Positions 1 to 8,581 of a DNA stretch of 49,437 bases are shown here, one piece after another (within the stretch, counting starts at the first letter, position 1; every line of letters begins with the position of its first letter). Under the pieces are notes generated by a model. That model had not been told where the DNA came from and made no database searches. It was given only the letters and a program-made list of their open reading frames with translations. The translations under genes and the position numbers were made by a program. The DNA comes from Saprospiraceae bacterium. GTDB lineage: Bacteria; Bacteroidota; Bacteroidia; Chitinophagales; Saprospiraceae. The stretch spans positions 1 to 49,437 of the forward strand of contig JADLBE010000111.1 of assembly GCA_020847915.1 (NCBI GenBank), in the 5' to 3' direction.

Positions 1-39
1 GGCACAACCACTTGTCTTTTACCCTAAAAGCGACGGTTA

Positions 40-1260
40 CTACTCCTCCCTAAAAAACGACGGCACCCTTACAGCCCTGGCAGCAGGTGCAAAGGACGCC
101 AAAAGCCCAATGCCAAGAACCACACCTATGACCGGCAGAAAATCGGCAGCGCGCATGGCGATGGGATAACTTTCCACAAGAAATCCCTGCGGAACCGTGA
201 CAATACCCAGTGTTTTTTGGGCGATGTAAATGCCCACACCAAGTGCCAATCCGATGCACAGGCCCAAACCCGTCAGCAACAAACCTTCGGTAAGGAAAAT
301 GCGCCGGATGGTCAGGTCGGAGGCGCCAAGGCTTTTAAGGGTGGAAATGTCTTTTTGTTTGTCGAGCACAATCATCCACAAGGCGCCCACCATGTTGAAA
401 GCCATGAGGATGAGCATCAGGCTGGTAATGGCGAAGCCCATCCATTTTTCAAGTTTCATCACTTTGAAAAAAGCCTCGTTTTGCTCGTAATGGTCCCGAA
501 TCTGGTAACCGTCGCCCAAAATGGCGCCAAGATCGGATTTGACTTTTGCTACATCTGCCCCGGACTTGCACTTAAACTCCAGGGAAGAAACGGTTCCGGG
601 TGATGTTTCGAGCAGTTCGCGCATAAACTGCAGGTTGGTAAGAACGTATTGGTTGTCGTATTCCTGCTGGATGGCAAACGATCCCATGGGATACACCAAC
701 CGTGTTTTAAACGGATTTTGGAGCAGTTTACCGCTGTCTTTGGTGGGCATGTACACCGTAATGGTGGCTACCGGATCGCTGATGTTGATCCCAAGTTTGT
801 TGCGCACGCCGGCGCCCAGCACCACACCGTTTCTATCCTCCGACCGTAGCAGGTAACGTCCTTCAAAAACCGTGGAATCGATGTTGTTGATGCGGGCAAA
901 ATTGTCGTCGACCCCCTTCAATATCCCGAAATCCTGGGAAGTTCCGTATTCGAAAAAGGCAATTTCTTCAAGTGATTCGCTCAGGTACAACACACCGGGT
1001 ACTTCGCGCATACGCACCAGCACAAGGCTGTCTGGCTCAAATGTTTTGCCTTTGGCCGGCGTAATTTTAATTTCGGGATTAAAATGCCCGAAAAGTCCGG
1101 AAAGCAGATCTTCAAAACCATTAAACACAGACAGGATGAGTAACAATGCGGCGGTGCCTACGGCAATGCCAAAAACAGAGATTCCTGTAATGATGTTGAT
1201 GGCGTTGGTACTGCGTTTGGCGAAGAGGTAGCGCCGGGCAACAAGGAAGGAGAAGTTCAC
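40..1260 (-). CDS. LolC/LolE-like FtsX-family ABC transporter permease
   Basis: This 406-residue inner-membrane permease has the MacB/LolC/E layout: one N-terminal membrane segment at about residues 20-46, a large periplasmic domain, and three C-terminal membrane segments with the FtsX-type region from about residue 275. Proteins of this type couple a cytoplasmic ATPase to extraction of lipoproteins from the inner membrane, or to related export. No ATPase gene is nearby, so the substrate is inferred only from family resemblance. The start is GTG (1260), because the N-terminal sequence NFSFLVARRYLFAKR is the usual family start and no better ATG lies upstream. It lies 31 bp downstream of marR on the same strand and has its own -7 element in that gap. 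Confidence 0.85.
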   Translation of the reverse strand: MNFSFLVARRYLFAKRSTNAINIITGISVFGIAVGTAALLLILSVFNGFEDLLSGLFGHFNPEIKITPAKGKTFEPDSLVLVRMREVPGVLYLSESLEEIAFFEYGTSQDFGILKGVDDNFARINNIDSTVFEGRYLLRSEDRNGVVLGAGVRNKLGINISDPVATITVYMPTKDSGKLLQNPFKTRLVYPMGSFAIQQEYDNQYVLTNLQFMRELLETSPGTVSSLEFKCKSGADVAKVKSDLGAILGDGYQIRDHYEQNEAFFKVMKLEKWMGFAITSLMLILMAFNMVGALWMIVLDKQKDISTLKSLGASDLTIRRIFLTEGLLLTGLGLCIGLALGVGIYIAQKTLGIVTVPQGFLVESYPIAMRAADFLPVIGVVLGIGLLASFAPAARAVRVPSFFREE

Positions 1261-1278
1261 GGTTCAACGGTTGTACGG

Positions 1279-1286
1279 CAAAAGTA
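1279..1286 (-). promoter_or_regulatory. Candidate -7 element of the permease gene
   Basis: Reads TACTTTTG on the minus strand, a full match to the Bacteroidota -7 consensus TAnnTTTG, 18 nt before the GTG start of the permease. No TTG is seen at the usual -33 distance. Confidence 0.45.
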
Positions 1287-1291
1287 CACTT

Positions 1292-1720
1292 TCAACCGCA
1301 ATTGGCGATGATGCGGTTGAGCACCTGCTGCAACGCCTCGATTTCGGAGGGTGAGATACCCTGGAGAGCCGTATCCCTGTAGTTTTTAACAATGGGCGAT
1401 ACCCTTGCCAACAATTCGCGGCCTTTTTCAGTAACGTTGAGTTTGAACCGCCGCCGGTCGCCCGGATGTGCATTCCGCTCGAGGTAGCCCTTCAGTACCA
1501 GGAGCTCTACGATGCGTGTGATGGAAGCTGTATCCTTAAAAACGGCCTCCGCAATTTCATTTTGATACCGTTCACCGTCTTCTTCAATAAGCCGAAGTAC
1601 AAGCCATTGGTCGATGGTGATGTCGAGCCCGGCTTTGCTGATGCTTCTTTGCGCAAACTGCCGGTAGGTCTTGATGGCCTTTTCAATCGAATAAAAAATG
1701 ACGGATTCCAGTTTTTCCAT
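1292..1720 (-). CDS. MarR-family transcriptional regulator
   Basis: A 142-residue winged-helix repressor of normal MarR length. Residues about 45-110 hold the recognition helix region (NEIAEAVFKDTASITRIVELL) and the wing (GYLERNAHPGDRRRFKLNVTEKG), both very typical of MarR. The N- and C-terminal helices would form the dimer interface. It diverges from a GNAT gene; the 101-bp spacer holds a perfect 10-bp inverted repeat overlapping a strong promoter, so autoregulation and control of the divergent gene are likely. The permease downstream may be co-transcribed. The ligand is unknown. Confidence 0.9.
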   Translation of the reverse strand: MEKLESVIFYSIEKAIKTYRQFAQRSISKAGLDITIDQWLVLRLIEEDGERYQNEIAEAVFKDTASITRIVELLVLKGYLERNAHPGDRRRFKLNVTEKGRELLARVSPIVKNYRDTALQGISPSEIEALQQVLNRIIANCG

Positions 1721-1779
1721 TTCCCAAAAAAAGTAGCTGATACATCAATTAAAATGTCAAGGTATGAATTCATGCACAA

Positions 1780-1807
1780 AACAACAAATTTACCCATATT
1801 TGTTGTT
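1780..1807. promoter_or_regulatory. Palindromic operator candidate between marR and GNAT gene
   Basis: Perfect inverted repeat AACAACAAAT-N8-ATTTGTTGTT. The left arm overlaps the -7 element of marR, and the right arm ends 14 bp before the GNAT start codon. Size and position fit a MarR dimer site. Assignment is inferred from position. Confidence 0.6.
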
Positions 1808-1818
1808 CATTTTACAAA
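1785..1818 (-). promoter_or_regulatory. marR promoter (TTTG-N22-TAAATTTG)
   Basis: On the minus strand TTTG (1818-1815) is followed after 22 nt by TAAATTTG (1792-1785), a full match to the Bacteroidota -33/-7 promoter pattern. It overlaps the inverted repeat at 1780-1807. Transcription would start near 1780, about 60 nt before marR. Confidence 0.6.
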
Positions 1819-1821
1819 GAC

Positions 1822-2328
1822 ATGACCGAGCCAACGTCTGCCCGTCTTCGTTTCCGGGTACCTGAAAACAGGGATTTTGATTTTGTATACAGCCTCCAAA
1901 GCGATCCGGAAACCATGTCGTTTATCCGGGCCCCGGAAATCGATCCGACAGCGGTACGCGAACGTATGCAACAATGGGAAAGTTACCGCGAACAAAATCC
2001 GGGCCTTGGCGTGTGGATTACTTCATTTGGCGACACCGATGAAAACGTGGGGTATTGTGTTTTGCGCCATGTCAACTTTACACCCGGCAACGACCTCGAA
2101 CTTGGCTACGTCATCGCTCCCGCCTATTGGGGGCAGGGTATGGCCACCGAAGTGACGCATGCCCTGCTCAACTTTGCCATTGAAAAATTTGGCGCTGCCA
2201 AAGTGGTGGCTTTTACCGATCCCGGCCACCTGCTATCCCAAAAAGTACTTTTAAAATGTGGGTTCAAAGCGGCAGGCACGGCAAAAGTGTATTCGGAAGA
2301 GGATGCTTATTTTGAGTTTAAAGTTTAA
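1822..2328 (+). CDS. GNAT family N-acetyltransferase (RimJ/RimL type)
   Basis: A 168-residue acetyltransferase of the RimJ/RimL-like GNAT group, which transfers acetyl from acetyl-CoA to an amine. The N-terminal TSARLRFRVPENRDFDFVYSL strand-helix and the central ELGYVIAPAYWGQGMATEV segment (acetyl-CoA binding motif A, with the Q/RxxGxG/A-like WGQGMA) are diagnostic. The C-terminal KVLLKCGF segment is also typical. The last residues (EFKV) and the TAA stop are encoded by the GTTTAAA tandem array that starts the next palindrome. The substrate is unknown; control by the divergent MarR is likely. Confidence 0.88.
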   Translation: MTEPTSARLRFRVPENRDFDFVYSLQSDPETMSFIRAPEIDPTAVRERMQQWESYREQNPGLGVWITSFGDTDENVGYCVLRHVNFTPGNDLELGYVIAPAYWGQGMATEVTHALLNFAIEKFGAAKVVAFTDPGHLLSQKVLLKCGFKAAGTAKVYSEEDAYFEFKV

Positions 2329-2474
2329 AGTTTAAAGTTTAAAGTCAGCTTGGAATATCAATAAAGAATGCCCAATCATTTGAGATACAAACGATTGGGC
2401 ATTCTTTAAACTTTAAACTTTAAACTTTAAACTTTAAACTTTAAACTTTAAACTTTAAACTTTAAACTTTAAAC
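2316..2474. repeat. Palindrome P1: GTTTAAA x4 / hairpin / TTTAAAC x10
   Basis: Four exact GTTTAAA heptamers (2316-2343) face ten exact TTTAAAC heptamers (2405-2474), the reverse complement. A perfect 15-bp hairpin lies between them. The left array contains the last two codons and stop of the GNAT gene; the right array ends 3 bp before the stop of the convergent T9SS gene. Confidence 0.95.
2363..2407. terminator. Bidirectional hairpin terminator between convergent genes
   Basis: Perfect 15-bp stem (AAAGAATGCCCAATC / GATTGGGCATTCTTT) with a 15-nt loop. Its A-rich 5' and T-rich 3' flanks would serve both convergent genes. Confidence 0.75.
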
Positions 2475-2477
2475 TAT

Positions 2478-3953
2478 TTACCGGTACACCACTTTTTTCA
2501 CCTGTACGTTGCCTTCATTTTCTACCTGAAGCATGTACATGCCTTGGCCGAACGGACGCAGATCGATGCGGTCTCCGTTGTTCATCAGTTGGTCGATGAG
2601 CAATTTGCCATCGGTGCGGAACAAACGTACCCTTGCCTGATCGCTGTTTTGCAGGTTGAGGCGGGTGAGGCCCTGGGTGGTTGGGTTGGGCGAAACAAAG
2701 AAAGCGGCCACATCAACCGGCTCGTTCACCGCGGTTGTGCCAACTTGAACCGTTTGTTGGAATGTTTCGCTGGAACACCAGTTGGAGGCGGTAAGACTTA
2801 CTTCGTACGTGCCGTCCTGCAAATAGGTATGTGTCGGATTTTTTTCATTGCTTACGGTTCCGTCGCCAAATTCCCAGCTCCAGCTGGTAGCCCAAAGCGT
2901 TGTGTTTTGGAAAGCCACTTCGTTGTCGTCGCCGGTTTGAGCTACAAACTCGGGTTCAACAATCAACAGTGAATCGCCGTTGAGGCTTTCAATGCCGATA
3001 AACACGCCGGAGTCGAATATCCCGTCGCCGGCATCTGCAATGGCCAGACGCACATGGTAGGTTTCACCTGCTGTGACCGGCAATTTTGCCCAAAGCGTCG
3101 TGGTGAAAGCGTCGTATTGAACCGTTGTACCACCGGCATTTTCAATAAAATACTGGGTATTGATGAATTGGTTGAGGTTGTTGATGGCCACCGGTAAGTT
3201 GGTGTTGGGCACAAGTGCGATGTTGGTGCCGCCGGGCGACACGTACCAGTAACCTGGGTAAATAACGGTGTCCAACGGACAATTAGGGTCCTGAAAACAC
3301 CAGGTTGTGAGCGTATCGGTTTGAATCCAGCACGAATCGATCATTTGAAGTGAATCGTAGGTACACACCTGGTAGCTATTGAGCAGGAACGTATCCACGC
3401 AGATGGTGCAGGAATCGCTGTAATAGTAGGACGTATCGGCTTCCACATAGATGCTGTCGCCGGACGGCAGTCCTGGACCATCCACCAGAAAAGCAAACAG
3501 GTCGTTGAAATTGCTGTTGACATACTCGAGGTACTCTTCCGAACCAAAAACATATTGGAAGCAAAGCGTGTCGGTGGAGGGCACCACATCCATTTCGATC
3601 ACGGAAGCATCAAAAGTCGGGTAAGTGTAATTCATCAGGGCATCGAGCCATGGTGTGCCCGGTATACCCATGTTTACACCTGCGCTTTCATCATCGTTTG
3701 GACCTACGGCCGCATTTACATCGCCGGTCGTCATGAGCAATCCGGCATTCATACCGATGTTTGATTGGCTGCCTTCGAAAAAGCCGAGCGACAACGGGGT
3801 ACCGGTGTACGTTACGTTCGACACCGTTACGCCGGCGCCATTAAAAAATGAGGTGATCATTTGTTCAGCCGTGTAGTTGGGATCGACGAACAACTGGGCG
3901 CGCATTTGCGTGCTGAAAAGAACAAGCAGGAGGGTTAAGTAGCGAATTTTCAT
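2478..3953 (-). CDS. Secreted choice-of-anchor L / PKD protein with T9SS sorting domain
   Basis: A 491-residue surface protein. It starts with a signal peptide (MKIRYLTLLLVLFSTQMRAQ). Next comes a choice-of-anchor-L-type domain to about residue 320 (SNIGMNAGLLMTTGDVN; VFGSEEYLEYVNS). A PKD domain follows at about 333-406 (SWSWEFGDGT, PTHTYLQDGTYEVSLTAS), then a type IX secretion C-terminal domain (FFVSPNPTTQG ... GMYMLQV). It is therefore exported, carried across the outer membrane by the T9SS and probably anchored on the surface. The ORF-track start (4064) is rejected because its extra 37 codons run through the AGCAGGC repeat ahead of a clean signal peptide. A role in adhesion is likely but not shown. 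Confidence 0.88.
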   Translation of the reverse strand: MKIRYLTLLLVLFSTQMRAQLFVDPNYTAEQMITSFFNGAGVTVSNVTYTGTPLSLGFFEGSQSNIGMNAGLLMTTGDVNAAVGPNDDESAGVNMGIPGTPWLDALMNYTYPTFDASVIEMDVVPSTDTLCFQYVFGSEEYLEYVNSNFNDLFAFLVDGPGLPSGDSIYVEADTSYYYSDSCTICVDTFLLNSYQVCTYDSLQMIDSCWIQTDTLTTWCFQDPNCPLDTVIYPGYWYVSPGGTNIALVPNTNLPVAINNLNQFINTQYFIENAGGTTVQYDAFTTTLWAKLPVTAGETYHVRLAIADAGDGIFDSGVFIGIESLNGDSLLIVEPEFVAQTGDDNEVAFQNTTLWATSWSWEFGDGTVSNEKNPTHTYLQDGTYEVSLTASNWCSSETFQQTVQVGTTAVNEPVDVAAFFVSPNPTTQGLTRLNLQNSDQARVRLFRTDGKLLIDQLMNNGDRIDLRPFGQGMYMLQVENEGNVQVKKVVYR

Positions 3954-3958
3954 GTAGA

Positions 3959-4157
3959 AGCAGGCAGCAGTTAGCAGGCAGCAGGCAGTTAAAAAACCAG
4001 TAAGCTTGCAGCCAATTGTTAAAAGGTTTGGGTTTGTTTCGTTAAAGATACAATGACTGGACAATTCGCTGTTTTTAAAAATATGTTTAAATTCGACATC
4101 TGTCCACTATAATTTGCCTGCTACCTGCAGCCAGCTAACTGCTGCCAGCTGCCTGCT
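3959..4157. repeat. Palindrome P2: AGCAGGC-type heptamers flanking a divergent promoter region
   Basis: Left array 3959-3986 has four 7-bp units (AGCAGGC, AGCAGTT, AGCAGGC, AGCAGGC). Right array 4116-4157 has six units in the inverse sense (GCCTGCT, ACCTGCA, GCCAGCT, AACTGCT, GCCAGCT, GCCTGCT). The 129 bp between them carry the divergent start regions of the T9SS protein gene and mfd. The same heptamer recurs at 10346-10473. Confidence 0.85.
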
Positions 4158-4164
4158 AATTTCG

Positions 4165-4172
4165 TACCTTTG
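4165..4172 (+). promoter_or_regulatory. -7 element immediately before mfd
   Basis: TACCTTTG matches TAnnTTTG in full and ends only 4 nt before the GTG start of mfd, so a transcript from it would be leaderless or nearly so. No clear -33 TTG is visible in the repeat upstream. Confidence 0.5.
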
Positions 4173-4176
4173 CACC

Positions 4177-7100
4177 GTGCAAAACATAGCCTACCTGCTC
4201 GAACGCTACCGCGATCACGCGAAGCTCAATGATTTTTCCGATGCCATCATCCAAACGCCTCCAGCACGGCTGCAATTCAGCGGACTCAAGGGCGCTCAGG
4301 AGTCGTTGGTGTTTGCCGGGGCTTTGCTGGGACCGCGTGAAAAACCCGCGCTGCCCCGTACCCATTTGTACATCGCCAACAGCAAGGAAGAAGCTGCTTA
4401 CCGGCAAAACGACCTGGCGGGTTTGTTTCCCGATCAGGTGATCCATTTTTTCCCCGACAGCTTCAAACGCCCCGCATACTTCGAAGACCTGCACCCTACC
4501 CAGGTGTTGCAACGCTCTGAAACCATCAACAAAATTACTGCGGCGCCAGGCCAAACACACGTCGTGGTAACCTATCCCGAAGCACTGTTTGAAAAAGTGG
4601 TGTCGCCGGAGGTTTTGGAAAAAAGTCGCATCGAAATCGCCAAAGGGGAAAAACTCGACATCGATTTTATGATGCAGGTTTTGGTGGAATACGGCTTCGA
4701 ACGCACCGATTTTGTGTACGAACCCGGCCAGTTTAGTCTGCGAGGTGGCATCATCGACCTGTTTTCGTACGGCAACGACCTGCCCTACCGCATCGAATTG
4801 TTCGACGATGAGGTGGAAAGTATACGCACCTTCGATCCGCTTACACAGCTTTCAAAAACCAACATCGTCCACGTCAGCATCGTACCCAACCTCAATACAC
4901 GCTTCCGCAATGACCAAAAAGTGTCGCTTCTGCGCGTTTTGGCACAAGGCACCGTGGTGTGGGTGAAGGATCTTCAGTTTTTGCTCGACCGTTTACAATA
5001 CTGCTTTGAACGCGCCGAACAATTCGCCGACAAAGTGACCAAACTCGAAGAACCCGAGCTTCGGGAAATTTTCCGCGACCGGGCCTTTTTGTACCCTTCC
5101 GACGTACTTGAAGACCTTTCCGAACTTCCGCTCGTTTTCCTGGAAGGGGGCAGGGAACACCCCGAAAAAATTCTGGAAAGTTTGGGCTACAGTGCTTCGC
5201 CGGTGCAACATGTTCATTTTGAAAGCAAACCCCAGCCCAGTTTCAACAAAAACTTCGACCTGCTCATACGCCACCTGCACGAGAACCAGGCCGCCGGTTA
5301 TGAGACGTTTATGTTTTCCGAAAACGTGAAACAGTTTGACCGTTTGGGAAAAATTTTCTCCGACCTCAAAGCCAAGGTGCAGTGGTCGCCGGTGGAAACC
5401 GCCATCCACGAAGGATTTTTGGACGACGACCTGAAACTCGCCTGCCTTACAGACCACCAGATTTTCCAACGTTTTCACCAGTACAAACTGCGTACGGGTT
5501 TTTCCAAAGAGCAGGCACTCAACGTGCGTCTGTTGCGCGAACTGCAACCAGGCGATTTTGTGACGCACATCGACCATGGCATCGGCAAATTTTCGGGCCT
5601 GCAAAAAATTGAAATCGGCGGACAAATGCAGGAAGCCGTACGCCTCGTTTACAAAAACAACGACATCCTGTACGTCAGCATTCACTCGCTGCACAAAATC
5701 AGCAAGTTTCAGGGACAGGACGGCACGCCTCCCGTGCTCAGCAAAATCGGTTCCGACTCCTGGAAACAACTCAAGGCGCGTACCAAAAAGAAAATAAAGG
5801 ACATTGCGGCCGAGCTTATAAAATTATACGCCAAACGCCGCGCTGCCAAAGGTCACGCCTTCCCGCCCGACGGATACATGCAAATTGAACTGGAAGCCAG
5901 CTTTATGTACGAAGACACGCCAGACCAGTTCAAAAGCACGCAGGATGTGAAAGCGGACATGGAAAAAGCATTTCCGATGGACCGCCTTATTTGCGGCGAT
6001 GTGGGTTTTGGCAAAACCGAGGTCGCCATCCGCGCTGCTTTCAAAGCCGCCACCGATGGTAAACAGGTGGCCATCCTCGTGCCCACCACCATCCTCGCCC
6101 TTCAACACTGGAAAACCTTTACCGAGCGCCTGAAGGAATTCCCCGTCACCATCGATTACCTCAACCGTTTCCGCACGGCCAAAGAGAAAAAAGAACTGCT
6201 GGCCAAGCTCAAAACCGGCGAAATCGACATCGTTATTGGGACACATGGCCTCCTGAGCAAGGATGTAGGTTTCAAAGACCTGGGCCTGCTCATTGTAGAC
6301 GAGGAACAAAAATTTGGCGTAGCCTCCAAAGAAAAATTACGCGCGATAAAGGTGAATGTGGATACCCTTACCCTCACCGCTACGCCCATTCCACGCACGA
6401 TGCAGTTCAGCTTGATGGCCGCGCGCGACCTCAGCATCATACGTACACCTCCTCCCAACCGGCAACCCATCAACACGGAAATTCGGGTATTCGACGAAGA
6501 CCTCATCAAAGACGCCGTGTATTTTGAAGTGCATCGGGGCGGACAGGTGTTTTTTGTGCACAACCGCGTACTCGATTTGCCCAAAATTGTGGAAATGTTG
6601 CGCCGGTTGTGCCCCGACCTCAACATCGCCATGGCCCATGGCCAGATGGACGCCGAGCACCTCGAACAAGTCCTGGTTGAATTCATCGACCGCCGCCACG
6701 ACGTGCTTGTGTGTACCAACATCATCGAAACGGGTCTCGACATACCGAACGCCAACACCATCCTCATCAACCGGGCCGACATGTTTGGCTTGAGTGACCT
6801 GCACCAACTTCGCGGGCGTGTCGGACGCTCCAACCAAAAAGCTTATTGCTACCTGCTCTCCCCGCCCCTCAGCGTACTTACCCAGGAGGCCCGCAAACGC
6901 CTGCGCACCATCGAGGAGTTCAGCGACCTGGGTTCGGGTTTCCAGGTGGCCATGCGCGACCTCGACATCCGTGGCGCCGGCAACCTGCTTGGCGGCGAAC
7001 AAAGCGGTTTCATCGCCGACATCGGTTTTGATACCTACCAGAAAATTCTGGACGAGGCCATTCAGGAACTCAAAGAAACCGACTTCAAAGATTTGTTCAA

Positions 7101-7593
7101 AGAAGAAATCGCCCAACGCGGCTCCTACGTGCGCGATGTGGTGATCGAAACCGACGTGGAAATGCTCATTCCGGACGAATATGTGAGCAATACCCAGGAA
7201 AGGTTCAACCTCTACACCGAGCTTGATGCCATTGAAAATGAAAACGACATCGCAGCTTACGCCAAACGTCTCGAGGACCGTTTCGGCAAACTGCCCCACC
7301 AGGTGCACGCCCTGTTCGAAGCCCTGCGCCTGCGCTGGTTGTGCCGAAAACTGGGTTTTGAAAGGCTGATTTTAAAAGGCGGCAAAATGCGCTGTTATTT
7401 CCTCGGCGATCCGCAGTCGTCGTTTTTCGAAACTGCGCAGTTCCAAAAAATCATGGGTTTTATTCAGCAAAAAGGCCGCATCATGGGCCTCAGTTTGAAA
7501 CAAACCAACAAGGAACTTATCGTTGTTCAGGATGAGGTACGCAGCATCAAACAAGCGAAAAGCACGCTTGAACAAGTTATTTCGGTGCTTTGA
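4177..7593 (+). CDS. mfd: Transcription-repair coupling factor
   Basis: A 1138-residue Mfd, near the usual length of about 1150. Mfd is a DNA translocase that removes stalled RNA polymerase and recruits UvrA to lesions. Order: UvrB-like N-terminal modules (to about residue 330), CarD-like RNA polymerase interaction domain (GDFVTHIDHGIGKFSGL), then the SF2 helicase core and a TRCF C-terminal domain. The helicase core shows Walker A GDVGFGKTEV near 607, DEEQ near 708, TATPIPRT and LRGRVGRSNQKAYCYL. The start is taken as GTG at 4177; the track's 4114 start would translate the AGCAGGC-type repeat as 21 extra residues. It stands alone. Confidence 0.97.
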   Translation: MQNIAYLLERYRDHAKLNDFSDAIIQTPPARLQFSGLKGAQESLVFAGALLGPREKPALPRTHLYIANSKEEAAYRQNDLAGLFPDQVIHFFPDSFKRPAYFEDLHPTQVLQRSETINKITAAPGQTHVVVTYPEALFEKVVSPEVLEKSRIEIAKGEKLDIDFMMQVLVEYGFERTDFVYEPGQFSLRGGIIDLFSYGNDLPYRIELFDDEVESIRTFDPLTQLSKTNIVHVSIVPNLNTRFRNDQKVSLLRVLAQGTVVWVKDLQFLLDRLQYCFERAEQFADKVTKLEEPELREIFRDRAFLYPSDVLEDLSELPLVFLEGGREHPEKILESLGYSASPVQHVHFESKPQPSFNKNFDLLIRHLHENQAAGYETFMFSENVKQFDRLGKIFSDLKAKVQWSPVETAIHEGFLDDDLKLACLTDHQIFQRFHQYKLRTGFSKEQALNVRLLRELQPGDFVTHIDHGIGKFSGLQKIEIGGQMQEAVRLVYKNNDILYVSIHSLHKISKFQGQDGTPPVLSKIGSDSWKQLKARTKKKIKDIAAELIKLYAKRRAAKGHAFPPDGYMQIELEASFMYEDTPDQFKSTQDVKADMEKAFPMDRLICGDVGFGKTEVAIRAAFKAATDGKQVAILVPTTILALQHWKTFTERLKEFPVTIDYLNRFRTAKEKKELLAKLKTGEIDIVIGTHGLLSKDVGFKDLGLLIVDEEQKFGVASKEKLRAIKVNVDTLTLTATPIPRTMQFSLMAARDLSIIRTPPPNRQPINTEIRVFDEDLIKDAVYFEVHRGGQVFFVHNRVLDLPKIVEMLRRLCPDLNIAMAHGQMDAEHLEQVLVEFIDRRHDVLVCTNIIETGLDIPNANTILINRADMFGLSDLHQLRGRVGRSNQKAYCYLLSPPLSVLTQEARKRLRTIEEFSDLGSGFQVAMRDLDIRGAGNLLGGEQSGFIADIGFDTYQKILDEAIQELKETDFKDLFKEEIAQRGSYVRDVVIETDVEMLIPDEYVSNTQERFNLYTELDAIENENDIAAYAKRLEDRFGKLPHQVHALFEALRLRWLCRKLGFERLILKGGKMRCYFLGDPQSSFFETAQFQKIMGFIQQKGRIMGLSLKQTNKELIVVQDEVRSIKQAKSTLEQVISVL

Positions 7594-7608
7594 AGCCTGG
7601 TTTGAGCT

Positions 7609-7789
7609 GGATTTGATTGACGAATGATGATTACATGATTGTTGATTTTTGAATTGGATTTTGGGGATTTGCAGGATTTTGGCCACGAAAAAGGAACAAT
7701 GCTCCCTTACTTGTGCACAAAATCCTGCAAATCCCTAAAATCCAATTCAAATTTCAAATTTCGTACGTCGTCAATCGTCAATCAAATCC
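7609..7789. repeat. Palindrome P3 between mfd and Dabb gene
   Basis: Outer arms 7609-7623 / 7775-7789 are a perfect 15-bp inverted repeat. Inner arms 7651-7680 / 7719-7748 pair at 29 of 30 positions. The right half carries heptamers TCAAATT (x2) and CGTCAAT (x2). The inner 30-bp arm is the same sequence as in P4. It lies between convergent genes and could act as a bidirectional terminator. Confidence 0.9.
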
Positions 7790-7802
7790 CACAGGCGTTC
7801 CC

Positions 7803-8102
7803 TTACCCCACGGAGTCATAAATAAGCACTTTCGTCCACAGGTGTTTGTGTTCATCCACAAACTTCAGATGCACCGGATGCACCTGGTATTCTTTTTCGC
7901 CGGCGGCATCGTCGAAAACGGTGAGCAGGGAAAACGTGTAGGAGCGGTCGATCACCGGCCGGTCGGTTTCTGCGGGTGTACCCACGTTGAACATACGTAA
8001 GGTTTCGATGGCTCTCAGCGAACGGATGCCGTTTTCAAGTTGCTGTTTTTCAGCGGGTGTAGCATCGGGTGCCATCCAGAAAAATACATGGTGTACGAAC
8101 AT
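7803..8102 (-). CDS. Dabb (stress-responsive alpha/beta barrel) domain protein
   Basis: A 99-residue protein. It has the Dabb ferredoxin-like fold pattern: an N-terminal FVHHVFFWMAPDAT strand with the conserved histidine, a central helix, and a C-terminal YQVHPVHLKFVDEHKHLW segment. Family members are small dimeric cytosolic proteins of mostly unknown chemistry; some act as cyclases or stress proteins. The start is placed at 8102 (MFVHHVFFW) instead of the track's 8144, because the family begins there and the extra 14 residues have no support. It is divergent from an OsmC gene 56 bp away, and both may belong to one stress or detoxification unit. Confidence 0.8.
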   Translation of the reverse strand: MFVHHVFFWMAPDATPAEKQQLENGIRSLRAIETLRMFNVGTPAETDRPVIDRSYTFSLLTVFDDAAGEKEYQVHPVHLKFVDEHKHLWTKVLIYDSVG

Positions 8103-8158
8103 AAGGTGTTGTTTTGCCGCCAAAGTACGAACTTGCCCTCTCAAAACCAGACACTGTC

Positions 8159-8578
8159 ATGAACATGCACTTTCGCCGCTCACCCGACGGCGCACAACTC
8201 ATCGCAACCGACGAAGCCGGTATAGAAACCGGACTCTACATTCCCGTTGATGCCGACGGCGCCGGACAAGGACTGCGCGCCATGCAACTTATGATCATGA
8301 GCCTGGGCGCCTGCGCAACCGTCGACGTGCTCAGCATCCTCAAAAAACAACGCCAGGAAGTGGCGGGATATAACATTGAGGCGCATGCCGACCGCGATAC
8401 CAGCCACCTGCCGGCGCCCTGGGAAAAAGCACACCTCGTTTTTACGTTCACCGGAGGCAAAGTGGACCCCGAAAAGGCCCAACGCGCTGTAGAACTTTCC
8501 ATGGTGAAGTACTGCAGCGCCACGGAAACGTTGCGGCGTGCCGGAGCGGAAATAACGTGGGAAGTCATAATCCGTTGA
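8159..8578 (+). CDS. OsmC family peroxiredoxin-like protein
   Basis: A 139-residue OsmC/Ohr-fold protein. The two redox cysteines expected of the family are present: Cys52 in SLGACATVDVL and Cys119 in VKYCSATETL. Such proteins reduce organic hydroperoxides in the cytoplasm as dimers. The start is set at ATG 8159 (MNMHFRRS); the track's 8114 start would overlap the Dabb leader and adds residues without homologous character. The gene is divergent from the Dabb gene, and this pair is flanked on both sides by palindromes P3 and P4, which share a 30-bp arm. Confidence 0.9.
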   Translation: MNMHFRRSPDGAQLIATDEAGIETGLYIPVDADGAGQGLRAMQLMIMSLGACATVDVLSILKKQRQEVAGYNIEAHADRDTSHLPAPWEKAHLVFTFTGGKVDPEKAQRAVELSMVKYCSATETLRRAGAEITWEVIIR

Positions 8579-8581
8579 ATG

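Noticed and set aside
217-603. Long ORFs antisense to the permease, and similar long antisense ORFs throughout (e.g. 17759-19351, 20165-21391, 26525-27802)
   Set aside because: They are shadows of well-supported genes on the other strand; compositions rich in His, Arg, Gln and Cys show no domain pattern.
2316-2474. CRISPR array
   Set aside because: Units are 7 bp with no spacers and the two halves are inverted; no cas genes.
3954-4064. N-terminal extension of the T9SS protein in the ORF track
   Set aside because: It is translated from the AGCAGGC repeat and would put a hydrophilic leader before a clean signal peptide starting at 3953.
4114-4176. N-terminal extension of Mfd (MPATCSQ...)
   Set aside because: These codons come from the P2 heptamer array; the -7 element at 4165-4172 lies inside them.
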